A stretch of 64,000 nt of DNA, taken from assembly GCA_963752755.1 (NCBI GenBank), contig CAVVZJ010000001.1, forward strand, positions 1,178,001 through 1,242,000, read 5' to 3'. Both the position numbers and the translations under genes were made by a program. Below are positions 46,183 through 54,413 of this stretch, piece after piece; the stretch's first letter is position 1; every line of letters starts with the position of its first letter. The stretch is from CAVVZJ01 sp963752755. GTDB taxonomy: Bacteria; Planctomycetota; Planctomycetia; Isosphaerales; Isosphaeraceae. The notes below the pieces were generated by a model that saw only the letters and a list, made by a program, of their open reading frames with translations, was not told the DNA's origin and made no database searches.

Positions 46183-47455
46183 CAGGGCCGCCGCACACTA
46201 ACATGCTAATGCGGTAATGACATCCATGAGGAACCCCTCGCTCCATCCGCAGCTTCGGCGCTTCCTGACGAGGCTCATGCGACGGTCGGGGTGTGGCTTG
46301 AGGATCGAGAGGGTGAAGCGGTCGAGCCAGGGGATGTTCGCCCCGAGCCCCCGCTCGCGGATCCGCGATTCGTCCTCGCGGAACGTCACCTCGAGGGTCC
46401 AGTGGCCCGCGTTCTCCACCGACCAGGGGCCGCGCACCGCCCGGGCGAACCGGTCCAAGTCCACCGGCAGGCGGCTGAGATCGTAGCGGACCGCGAGGCT
46501 CTGCTCCCCGCCCGCCCGCCGCCGCGACGTCACCACGCCGACCGACTTCCGCCGCTTCCATTCGGCCGGACCCGGCCGGCCCTTGGGAACCGGCAGCGGC
46601 AGGGAGGTCCGCTGTTCCTGGCGGCCGTGACCGCGATCGGTCGTCGTGAGTTCCTGGGCCGTCCCGATGGCGCCGATGTGCTCGATGACCGCCGCGTGCA
46701 ACGACTCGGGATTCCGCTTCAGGGCCAGGACGGAGTCGGCCTGGCCGCCGATGACCGCCGCGGCGATCGCCTTCTGGGCCCCCATGGCGTCGCTCGTGAC
46801 GATGCCGGCCCGGACGTCGCTGCTCTTCCGCCGCTCGGGGATCGCGGTGATCTCGTGGGACTTCTCGGCACCGACCTCCTGTCCCCGGGCCAACCCGGAC
46901 TCGCCGGCCCAGGCGGTGACGACGTGCAGGACGCCGCGGTCGTTCTTCGCGTCGTGGCTGCGGCGGGCCGTCTGGCCGTCGAGGGCGATGACCGGGCGAT
47001 CGACGCCCGTCTCGGCGATGGCCTCGTCGCGGAGGCGGGCGATCCAGGCGTGGAAGGCGGCCGCGACGGCCCCGGGCTTGAGCCGCATCAGGACGCGACG
47101 GACGACGTCCTGGCCGGGGATGCCGTGGGGCCGGTCGAGCCGGCCGGTGAGGAGTTCGGCCTGGCCCTCGGCCCAGCGGGCGATGGCGGTGGGCCCGGCG
47201 GCGCCGGCGAGGACCGCCAGGACGGCGAGGACCAGGACGCCGGGCCGGGGGTGCCGCCGGTTGCGGGGGGAGCGTGGGTCCTCCAGGGCGGAGAAGGACT
47301 CCCCGATCTCGTCCCGCCTGCTGCGGGGGCTCGCCATCGCCGACCTCCGACCCCCGGGTCGGGTTCACGACCCGGTGGTCGGTAGACCCGGTCCGACGAG
47401 CGGGCGCAAGACCGCAGAGTTTGCCAAATCGTCATAAAAGTGCGCGCCGGCCCTG
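46183..47455 (-). mobile_element. ISAs1-family element (1,273 bp)
   Basis: Ends CAGGGCCGCCGCACACT at 46183 and, on the other strand from 47455, CAGGGCCGGCGCGCACT, typical ISAs1 ends beginning CAGGGCCG. The expected 8-10 bp target duplication is absent: GGTACGGAGA on the left, GAGCGGGCCC on the right. The flanks come from unrelated genes, so a deletion or recombination followed insertion. Confidence 0.9.
46198..47337 (-). CDS. ISAs1-family transposase
   Basis: Intact 379-aa DDE transposase (H-repeat-associated type). ESFSALEDPRSPRNRRHP at the N-terminus, then VIALDGQTARRSHDAKNDRG (first Asp), AGIVTSDAMGAQKAIAAAVI (second Asp) and GPWSVENAGHWTLEVTFRED (Glu region). The last codons run into the terminal repeat. 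Confidence 0.95.
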   Translation of the reverse strand: MASPRSRRDEIGESFSALEDPRSPRNRRHPRPGVLVLAVLAVLAGAAGPTAIARWAEGQAELLTGRLDRPHGIPGQDVVRRVLMRLKPGAVAAAFHAWIARLRDEAIAETGVDRPVIALDGQTARRSHDAKNDRGVLHVVTAWAGESGLARGQEVGAEKSHEITAIPERRKSSDVRAGIVTSDAMGAQKAIAAAVIGGQADSVLALKRNPESLHAAVIEHIGAIGTAQELTTTDRGHGRQEQRTSLPLPVPKGRPGPAEWKRRKSVGVVTSRRRAGGEQSLAVRYDLSRLPVDLDRFARAVRGPWSVENAGHWTLEVTFREDESRIRERGLGANIPWLDRFTLSILKPHPDRRMSLVRKRRSCGWSEGFLMDVITALAC

Positions 47456-47976
47456 GAGCGGGCCCGGCAGATCCTCGACCAGAACCTCGCGGACCTAACG
47501 CAAGCCCAGGACTTGCTGTATGCTGACGACCGGTATGCCGTGCTGATCGTCCTGCAGGCTATGGACGCCGCTGGCAAGGACGGGACGATCAAGCACGTCA
47601 TGTCCGGGATCAATCCCCAGGGCTGCCAGGTCTTCAGCTTCAAGAAGCCGTCGGCCGAGGAGCTGGACCACACATTTCTCTGGCGATCCATGCGGTGTCT
47701 TCCCGAGCGCGGGCGAATCGAGATCTTCAACCGGTCTTACTACGAAGACGTCCTCGTCGAGAAGGTCCACCCCGAGCTCCTGGCCGCCCAGAGGCTGCCT
47801 GAGACGAAGCTCGGCAAGAAGTTCTGGCATCGACGTTACCAGGACATCAACGACTTCGAGCGGCACCTGGTCCAAAACGGGACCATCGTGCTAAAGTTCT
47901 TCCTGAACGTGTCGAAGGAGGAGCAGAAGCGGCGGTTCCTCGAGCGCCTGTGCCGCCCGGAGAAGCACTGGAAATT
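47456..47976 (+). pseudogene. Polyphosphate kinase 2 (PPK2) fragment between two IS elements
   Basis: Open frame ERARQILDQNLADLTQAQDL, YADDRYAVLIVLQAMDAAGK with Walker A MDAAGKDGT, MSGINPQGCQVFSFKKPSAE, CLPERGRIEIFNRSYYEDVL, FWHRRYQDINDFERHLVQNG and KRRFLERLCRPEKHWKF. About 174 of some 270 residues: the N-terminus is cut by the ISAs1 end and the C-terminal lid helices by the element at 47977. PPK2 moves phosphate between polyphosphate and nucleotides. No start codon or promoter remains. Confidence 0.9.
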
Positions 47977-49355
47977 CCTGCTTATCACGGATTTCGGGGA
48001 GCCCTGCGGTATCCTCCGAGTGAGGCCGAGATCAGCAGGTTCTGGAGCCACTCGGGGTGATACCGCTTCCCATTGAGCCGTTCCGCCGGGCTCCTCAACT
48101 CGGGAGTCTCCCGGACCGTCCCTGGGCACATCGGGGCGAAGTTGTGGAGCAACGCCCAACCTCGCCACCCCTGCTCAGCCGCCGCCGTCTTGCCGTGCCG
48201 GTGCTGCGTGCAGGACAGGCGGTAGTCGAGCCGTCGCAATAACCGGTCCACCGGCTTACTCGTCCGACGGCAGCCGGGATGGGCGTAGGCCACGACAAAC
48301 GCCCCACGCTTCTCGCACAACGACCGGACCTTTTCTCGCACGATCGGCTTGTCGAGATGCTTCACGGCCCACTCCCGCCGCCGGCGGAGCCGCTGCGAGA
48401 CGGTGCGGGCATCCGGGGCGTGATACGCCTCCCAGACCCGCTCCCGCAGCGCATCGAAGGTCTCCTTCAAGGGCTGGGCCCGCTCCCGGATCTTCAGGAA
48501 CGCATGCAGGAAGCCGAGGATGATCGTGACCCCCTGGAAGAACGCCGGCCAGGCCGCCTGCGTGGCGGCCCAGCCGTCGGTGTTGACGGTCCGGGGCCGG
48601 TACGCCGGGTCCAGGTCCCGGGCCGCATCCCGGAACACGCCGTAGGCCCTCGTCAACTCGTCCTGGTCGGCCCTCTCGGCCAACGCCAGGCCCAGGCAGC
48701 ACCCGCCGCCGGCGGTGGCCGCCAGCTAGACCTTCTCGCTGCCGAGGGTCGTGTGCTTCTCGTCGGCGACCAGATGACCGGGCCACCGCTCGGGGGCCTT
48801 GACGGTGGTCCCGACCAGGCTGGATCGCCCCAGGGAGCGTTCCAGGCGAGGCCAGGACCTCGGGTCCCGCCCGAAGACCTCGGTCAGGGCCCAGTCGGGC
48901 CCGGCGAACTTGCGGAGAAAAGGGGGGCCTGCACGTCCTCGGTCCGCCCGGTCAAGGAGGGCATCAGGAACGAGGGACGGACCAGGGAGCTCTGGCTGTT
49001 GCGGAGGTCGATCCGCCGGAGCCTCCAGCCGGTCTTGCGGGAGGTGTAGGTATCCTTCATGCGGTAGCCCCGCCGGATCTCGGCTGGGAACAGCTCCGGA
49101 TGAGCCTCGATCTGCTGGTCCAGAGACTCCCGGAACCGCTCGGGATCGCCTGCGATCGGCTCATACTGCTGCTGGGAGCAGGGGATCCAGAGGGTCTTCT
49201 GTCCCCGGACGGGCGGGAACGTGGGGTCGGCGGCCGGCATGGCGTCGTCCCTGCTGATGGCTCACGAGGCGGAGATCCGTGACCCTCAGCATAGCCGCCA
49301 TCGGACGGGGTGACATGGACATCCGGTGCCCTCCCCAAAATCCGTGATAAGCAGG
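47977..49355 (-). mobile_element. Unclassified insertion sequence (1,379 bp)
   Basis: Ends CCTGCTTATCACGGATTT at 47977 and its complement ending at 49355, matching over 24 bases with one difference. No clear target duplication (GGAAATT left, AAAACCT right). Interrupts the PPK2 gene. Confidence 0.85.
47985..49240 (-). pseudogene. Transposase of the unclassified element (frameshift and nonsense)
   Basis: From 49240: MPAADPTFPPVRGQKTLWIP, FPAEIRRGYRMKDTYTSRKT, SLVRPSFLMPSLTGRTEDVQ. A shift near 48915 leads to LERSLGRSSLVGTTVKAPER and HLVADEKHTTLGSEKV, then TAG near 48727 where a Tyr is expected, then LAERADQDELTRAYGVFRDA, RPRTVNTDGWAATQAAWPAF (likely catalytic Asp), FLHAFLKIRERA and RRTSKPVDRLLRRLDYRLSC. 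DDE-type, family not identified. Probably inactive because of the stop codon. Confidence 0.75.
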
Positions 49356-49390
49356 AAAACCTTTCGCGATGCAGTAGTTCTGGTTATCTA

Positions 49391-50408
49391 GAGCGGTTCA
49401 CGGTTGGGTGGCCGATCCGGTAAGCTGAATGAGGAGAGTCGACTGCGAGGAGGTGCGCCATGAATCCCTATTCACTGGACCTCCGGGAACGCATCGCCGC
49501 GGCCCTCGACGCCTACGAGGGCACCCAGGCCGAGATCGCCCGACGCTTCCGCGTCAGCGTCTCCTTCCTCACCCGACTGCGGACGCGTCGCTGCCAGACC
49601 GGGTCGCTGGCCCCCGCGCCGCACGGCGGCGGCCACCCGCCGGCCCTCGATCCGACCGGCCAGGAGACCCTCCGCCGACTGGTCCGGGAGCACCCCGACG
49701 CCACGCTGGAGGAACGGGCCCGCCGCGTGGGCGTCCCCTGCGGCCGCATGGCCGTCTTCCGCGTCCTCCGCAAGCTGAAGATCACCCGCAAGAAGAAGTC
49801 GCTCCAGGCCGCCGAACGCGACACCCCGCGGGTCCGGCGGAAGCGGCGGGCGTACCGCCGGGCGATGGCCGCCGTGGCCCCCGAGCCCCAGGTCTTCGTC
49901 GACGAGACCGGGGCGAACACGGCGATGACCCGGACCGACGGGCGGGCGCCCCGCGGGCCGCGGGTCCAGGGAGCTGTGCCCGGCCGTTGGACCTCGGTGA
50001 CCCTGGTCGCAGGGCTGCGGCTCTCGGGGGTGGTGGCCCCCTTCGCCTTCGAGGGGGCGATGGAGGCCCCGACGTTTCGGGCCTACGTCGAGCAGGTCCT
50101 GGGACCGAAGTTGCGTCCGGGGGACGTGGTGATCTGGGACAACCTGAAGCCGCACGCGGACCGTCAGGCCCAGGCGAGTGGGACCGGGGCGTGGGCGTCG
50201 CTGGAGCCGTTGCCACCGTACAGCCCGGATCTGACGCCGATCGAGAAGCTGTGGTCGAAGGTCAAGGGCGTGTTGCGGTCGGTGGCGGGTCGGACGGCCG
50301 AGGCGGTGTACGGGGCGATGAGGACCGCCCTGGAAACGGTCAGCGATTCGGACATCCGGGGCTGGTTCGGATCGTGCGGCTTGTGCGCAACCCAATCGTG
50401 AACCGCTC
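49391..50408 (+). mobile_element. IS630-family element 1 (1,018 bp)
   Basis: Ends GAGCGGTTCACGGTTGGGT and, from the right, GAGCGGTTCACGATTGGGT, one difference. Flanked by TA at 49389-49390 and 50409-50410, the IS630 target duplication. Confidence 0.93.
49460..50401 (+). CDS. IS630-family transposase 1
   Basis: Intact 313-aa Tc1/mariner-like transposase. Helix-turn-helix MNPYSLDLRERIAAALDAYE, GTQAEIARRFRVSVSFLTRL; catalytic PQVFVDETGANTAM (Asp), GDVVIWDNLKPHADRQA (Asp), LPPYSPDLTPIEKLWSKVKG (Glu). TGCGAGGAGGTGCGCC supplies a ribosome binding site before ATG 49460. The stop falls in the terminal repeat. Confidence 0.95.
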   Translation: MNPYSLDLRERIAAALDAYEGTQAEIARRFRVSVSFLTRLRTRRCQTGSLAPAPHGGGHPPALDPTGQETLRRLVREHPDATLEERARRVGVPCGRMAVFRVLRKLKITRKKKSLQAAERDTPRVRRKRRAYRRAMAAVAPEPQVFVDETGANTAMTRTDGRAPRGPRVQGAVPGRWTSVTLVAGLRLSGVVAPFAFEGAMEAPTFRAYVEQVLGPKLRPGDVVIWDNLKPHADRQAQASGTGAWASLEPLPPYSPDLTPIEKLWSKVKGVLRSVAGRTAEAVYGAMRTALETVSDSDIRGWFGSCGLCATQS

Positions 50409-50424
50409 TAACGGGCATTGACCC

Positions 50425-50508
50425 TAAGAGCGTAAAACAAAACCTCCCAAAGGAGTGGGAATCTCGCTGGATTCGGGCCTCGATCGGGGGTTTTGTTTTA
50501 CGCTCTTA
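50425..50508. repeat. 84-bp unit with 24-bp inverted repeats
   Basis: TAAGAGCGTAAAACAAAACC at the left matches the complement of the right end over 24 bases with one difference; about 36 bases lie between. Either a tiny MITE or two ends of an element whose middle was deleted. It directly joins the transposase fragment at 50509. Confidence 0.7.
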
Positions 50509-50660
50509 CGGAGCTCGATCCGGCGGAGTTCGCAGCCGGTCTTGCGGGAGTGGTAGATGTCCTTCATGCGGTAGCCCCGACGGATCTCCGCCGGGAACAA
50601 TTCGGACGAGGCCTTGATGTGTTGGTCCAGGAAGTCACGGAACCGGCCGGGGTCGCTCAC
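50509..50660 (-). pseudogene. N-terminal transposase fragment related to the 47977-49355 element
   Basis: MSDPGRFRDFLDQHIKASSE, LFPAEIRRGYRMKDIYHSRK, TGCELRRIELRKS parallels residues 32-80 of the transposase at 49240, with clear divergence. Cut off by the 84-bp inverted-repeat unit on one side and by another transposase relic on the other. Confidence 0.7.
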
Positions 50661-50989
50661 AGCTGGTGGACCGGCTCGCCTTGGTGGCCGCGAGCCTGGA
50701 TCGGGTGGCGATCAAAAGGGGCTCCCGAAGGAGCTGATGCGGCTGCGCGCGATCGTGGCCAAGGGCCTGGAGGCGACCACAGACTTGTGGCCGGACATCC
50801 GGGTGGCCTTCGGCTGGGTGTATCGCGCGGCAGTCGTCCTGCGCAACAAGAGGGGGCTGGACGCCCGGGGAGTGCGGCGGCGTTACCGTGGGTTCCTTGG
50901 TGCGATCGCGCGTCACCCGGAAAGCTGCGGCTCCCTGCAGGAGGCCTTCACGCACTTCCGGAAGGTGACGCGGAGCGATTGGCCGGGGT

Positions 50990-52034
50990 GGCTCATGAGG
51001 GGCTCTTGGTGGCGAGGCCCTTTACCGGGTCCGTTGGTCGCGGTGCAATGGAGAGCGAGCCTACCTTTCGGCTCGATCGGAGGTGGCCATGGACTTCCCC
51101 ATCGCCGATCAGATGGATGAGGATGCCTGCTACGCCAAGCTCCTGCACTGGCTCCACCCCGACGGCTTGGCCTGTCCCCGGTGCGGGACACGCGACGGTC
51201 TGGGCGTGTCTCGCCGCCACCGCGCCCCGGTCCTCGACGATCGCTGCTAGAGCTGCCATCGGATCTTCACCATTTTCACCGGCACGGCTCTGCAGGGCTC
51301 TCGGCGTCCGGTCGTCGAACTGATGTTGATCCTCCGCGGCTTCGCGCAGGGCGTCCCGACCGCCCAACTCGCCCGCGAACTGGGGTGCGACCGCAAGGAG
51401 CTGCTCCCGTTGCGTCATCGGCTCCAGCAGGCCGCCTGGCGGTGTCGGGACCAGTGTCGGCTGAACGACCCGGTGGCGGAAGCTGACGAGATGGACCAGA
51501 ACGCGGGGGAAAAAAGGCGTGCCGCACACCGACCCGCACGATCCACCGCGACGGCGGGCCAACAAGGCCCGCGGCCACGGCAGTTGGGATAACGACCGGG
51601 TGCCGGTCTGCGGGGTGGTGGGCCGCGCCAGTGGCCGGCTCCGGCTGTCGGTCGAGCAGCACGCCGATGCCGGCACGCTCAACCGGGTGGTCCGTGAGGC
51701 CTCCGAGCCGCCGGCCCGACTGAACACGGACGACTGGCGGGGATACGACCGACTGGCCGCGACGGGGCACCCGCGATCCTCGGTCTGCCACACCGCGAGG
51801 GAGTGGGCGCGGGACGACGACGGCGACGGGGTGCGGGAGGTCCACAACAACACCCAGGAGGGGCTGTGGACGGGGCTGCGGACGTTTCTGCGGTCGTTCC
51901 GCGGGGTCAACAAGGTCTATCTCTACCAGTACGTGGCGATCTTCGAGTGGAGTCACAACATCAAACGCGTGACGCCGGAGTTCATCCGGGCGATGCTCGG
52001 CGTCCCCATCTCCACCTTTATCCCCCCATGAGCC
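50990..52034 (+). mobile_element. IS1595-family element (1,045 bp)
   Basis: Ends GGCTCATGAGGGG and CCCCCCATGAGCC, flanked by GCCGGGGT at 50982-50989 and 52035-52042, an 8-bp duplication as expected for IS1595. Inserted in the transposase gene above. Confidence 0.93.
51089..52031 (+). pseudogene. IS1595-family transposase (nonsense and frameshift)
   Basis: ATG 51089: MDFPIADQMDEDACYAKLLH, LHPDGLACPRCGTRDGLGVS (zinc ribbon), a TAG near 51248 inside the second Cys pair, then TIFTGTALQGSRRPVVELML, LILRGFAQGVPTAQLARELG. The ISXO2-like catalytic part begins AEADEMDQNAGEK and, after one shift near 51505, continues GVVGRASGRLRLSVEQHADA, LNTDDWRGYDRLAATGH (second Asp), VREVHNNTQEGLWTGLRTFL (Asn/Glu region) and SFRGVNKVYLYQYVAIFEW. 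Confidence 0.88.
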
Positions 52035-52396
52035 GCCGGGGTTGTTCCGGTGCTATGACGTGGCGGACTTGCCGCGGACGAACCACGAGTTGGAGCCGTT
52101 CTTCGGCTCGCACCGCTACCCCGAGCGGCGTGCCATTGGCCGCAAGGTCGCCTGCCCGGGGACGGTGATCAGGGGATCAGTCCGGCTGATCGCAGCGGCG
52201 GCGACATGCTTGCGATCCATCGAGGTAGAGGAGCTGGTCCCCTCCGACGTGCAGGCCTGGCGCGATCTCCGCCGCGCATTGGAGCGCCGGCAGGCGGTCC
52301 GGACGCTCGGCCGCCGCTTCCGCCACGATCCTGCGAAATAACTGCGGTTGCTCGAAGATTCCCTGATCAAACAGGCTTTGCTGCCCTAGAAAAAAA

Positions 52397-52582
52397 GTGC
52401 CGGAGTTGACGCTGGACCGGACGGTCCGGCTGCTGGAGGCGGCGTGGGCGGAGCCAGAGTTGAGGCTGCCGCGGGCGATGGCGCTGGTGGACGATCTCAT
52501 CCGCCGCAACGTGTTGGCCCGGACATCGCACACCAAAACCTGGCGGGCCAAGCAGCCGGGTGGCGGTTTCCTGCGGCTGTAG
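52397..52582 (+). pseudogene. C-terminal remnant of an IS701-type transposase
   Basis: LTLDRTVRLLEAAWAEPELR, LPRAMALVDDLIRRNVLART and SHTKTWRAKQ parallels the C-terminus of the transposase at 60652 (LTLDRAVRLLRSAFSEAELT). Only about 60 residues survive. Confidence 0.6.
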
Positions 52583-52619
52583 AAATAGCCTCGCCCCGGC
52601 GGATCGGACGAGGTAGTTC

Positions 52620-53717
52620 CTACTGCAGCATCCCACGGCCCAAGAGGGGCCAGTTCGCCTCGACGCGGCCACGGCGATGGCCTAGGACCCGGTCGTGGAG
52701 GACGAAGGTGAAGTCGCTGTAGCCGGGGATCAGCTCCACCTTCTGGCCAATCCGCAGGTCGGTATCCGTTCCGACCTCGACGGTGGCGTGCTCAGCCGAG
52801 AGGCCGACGACGCGGCAGTCGGGGAAGTTGGGCAGGACGGGCATGATCTTGTAGTCGCTCATCGACTTGCGGCCGGCGTCGAGGATCGCGCGGTCGGGCC
52901 GCGGCCGACTGACGACCGTCGACAGCACGCCGATAGACGGTTGGTGTCCCTCCACCCGGCAGACGTCAACGTAGTACATGCAGGCGAAAATCCCACCTCC
53001 CGCCTGGAGTTCAGTAGGCCCGGGCAGTCCTGACGTGATCTGGTAGGAACCCGAACCCCCGGCAGAGACAATCCGGCAGGGCAGGCCCGCGGCCTCGACC
53101 ATCCTCTTGGCTTCGACCAAGCGCCCGATCGCCTGGCTGATCGCCCGGCGCTTCTCCTCCTTGTCGGCGATGAACAGGGTGTGCCCCTCGTAGCCCATCA
53201 GACCGTCGAACCGCAATCCGGCGGTCTTCGCCACCCGACGCGCCAGCTCGACCGCCGCCTCGGCCGAGCCGACGCCCGTCCGTCCCATCCCGAGATCCAC
53301 ATCCACGAGTACGCCGATGCTCACGTCGATCTCTTTCGCCGCGTCGGCGAGGGGCGGCAGGTGGTCGGGGTGATCGACCGTGACCTTGACGTCAGCCTGG
53401 CGCTGGAGGGCGGCCAGCCTCCGGGCCTTGGATGGTCCGACGACAAGGTGGGCGATCAGGATGTCGTCGATCCCGGCCGCCGCCATGACCTCGGCCTCGG
53501 AGACCTTCGCCACCGTGACCCCGATCGCGCCGGCACGCTTCAGCATGTGGGCGATCGCCGGGGTCTTGAACGCCTTGGCGTGGGGCCGCCACTGCACTCC
53601 GGTCGTGCGGAACTGTTCGGACATCGTCCGGACATTGTGTTCGAGCCGGTCCAGGTCGAGCAGCAGGGCGGGCGTGTCGAGTTCAGAGACCGGCAGTCCG
53701 ATCGGGCTGAGTTGCAT
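52620..53717 (-). CDS. DSD1-family PLP enzyme (D-threonine aldolase / D-serine dehydratase type)
   Basis: Alanine-racemase-fold PLP enzyme of about 365 aa. ATG 53717: LPVSELDTPALLLDLDRLEH, GVQWRPHAKAFKTPAIAHML with the PLP lysine in HAKAFK, GIDDILIAHLVVGPSKARRL, VLVDVDLGMGRTGVGSAEAA, FDGLMGYEGHTLF, IVSAGGSGSYQIT, GGIFACMYYVDVCRVEG. C-terminal beta domain: LSAEHATVEVG, KVELIPGYSDFTFVLHDRVL with the metal-binding His/Cys position as H only. Reaction probably on D-3-hydroxy amino acids. Intact. Confidence 0.88.
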   Translation of the reverse strand: MQLSPIGLPVSELDTPALLLDLDRLEHNVRTMSEQFRTTGVQWRPHAKAFKTPAIAHMLKRAGAIGVTVAKVSEAEVMAAAGIDDILIAHLVVGPSKARRLAALQRQADVKVTVDHPDHLPPLADAAKEIDVSIGVLVDVDLGMGRTGVGSAEAAVELARRVAKTAGLRFDGLMGYEGHTLFIADKEEKRRAISQAIGRLVEAKRMVEAAGLPCRIVSAGGSGSYQITSGLPGPTELQAGGGIFACMYYVDVCRVEGHQPSIGVLSTVVSRPRPDRAILDAGRKSMSDYKIMPVLPNFPDCRVVGLSAEHATVEVGTDTDLRIGQKVELIPGYSDFTFVLHDRVLGHRRGRVEANWPLLGRGMLQ

Positions 53718-53782
53718 CGGAAAATCCTGGCTTGAGGTGGGGTGGTCGGCCCGCGCGGCCTTCCCGGAATGGCTGAGCAACG

Positions 53783-54395
53783 TTACTGGCTCTTCTGCAA
53801 AGGTTTGGGCTTACCGATGTTGCGAAGCTGGGTCCGCAGGTAATCCTCAAGCATATCGACGCGCCGGGAGATGTCGAACTGTCGGCGCTCGATGTCGTCG
53901 AGCCGCTTCGCGATCCCGTCATCCACCAGGGCCGACGTTGGGCCTCGCTGCTCGGCCCTCCGCGAACGGGCCAGCCGGACCGACAACTCGACCAGGTCCG
54001 CCTTCTTGATCGCGAGCAAGGCCTTGGCCTCCTCCACGGTCCTGCTCGCCAGGGCTTTCATCCGGGGCGCCATCAAGCCGCGCTTGACCATGTCGGCATA
54101 GTAATCGAGCACATCCTGTTCGGTCTTCAGACGGCTGGTTGCCAGCGCGATCTCGGCCTGCTTGGCCGCGACGCGGGCCTCCGCGATCTCGATCTCTTCG
54201 CGGGCCCGAAGCCCAGTCGTCGGCCAATGCCTCCAGACCCTCGGATGTATAACCACCCGGCGGCCGGGCGCCGGCGGAGTCTTTCGGGTCCTGCGGCATG
54301 CGCACGTCGATCGGCGAGGCGAGCCACAAGCCTCCGGCCAGGCCGATCAAAAGGACTGTTCCCAACCCGACGTTTCCGCCAAGCCTGGTCTTCAT
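53783..54395 (-). CDS. Membrane-anchored coiled-coil protein (one frameshift)
   Basis: ATG 54395: MKTRLGGNVGLGTVLLIGLA, one span, then a Pro-rich linker. A shift near 54205 brings in EEIEIAEARVAAKQAEIALA, LKTEQDVLDYYADMVKRGLM, APRMKALASRTVEEAKALLA, IKKADLVELSVRLARSRRAE and the end DIERRQFDISRRVDMLEDYL. Long heptad-rich helices, resembling periplasmic adaptor hairpins, but no lipoyl or barrel domain. Function unknown. It ends 65 bases before the DSD1 start on the same strand and follows the M28 gene. Confidence 0.7.
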
Positions 54396-54413
54396 GGTGG
54401 TTTCCTCACTTCG

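Larger units (their letters stand above)
50661..52388 (+). pseudogene. Unclassified transposase gene interrupted by an IS1595 element
   Basis: Part one (to 50989): LVDRLALVAASLDRVAIK, one shift, then LMRLRAIVAKGLEATTDLWP, DIRVAFGWVYRAAVVLRNKR, FTHFRKVTRSDWPG. Part two (from 52043): LFRCYDVADLPRTNHELEPF, FGSHRYPERRAIGRKVACPG, IEVEELVPSDVQAWRDLRRA. Removing the IS1595 element and one 8-bp repeat fuses the parts exactly in frame (WPGLFRCYD). A stop near 52339 precedes LRLLEDSLIKQALLP. Transposase-like by context (NHELE..FG) but family not identified. Confidence 0.72.
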
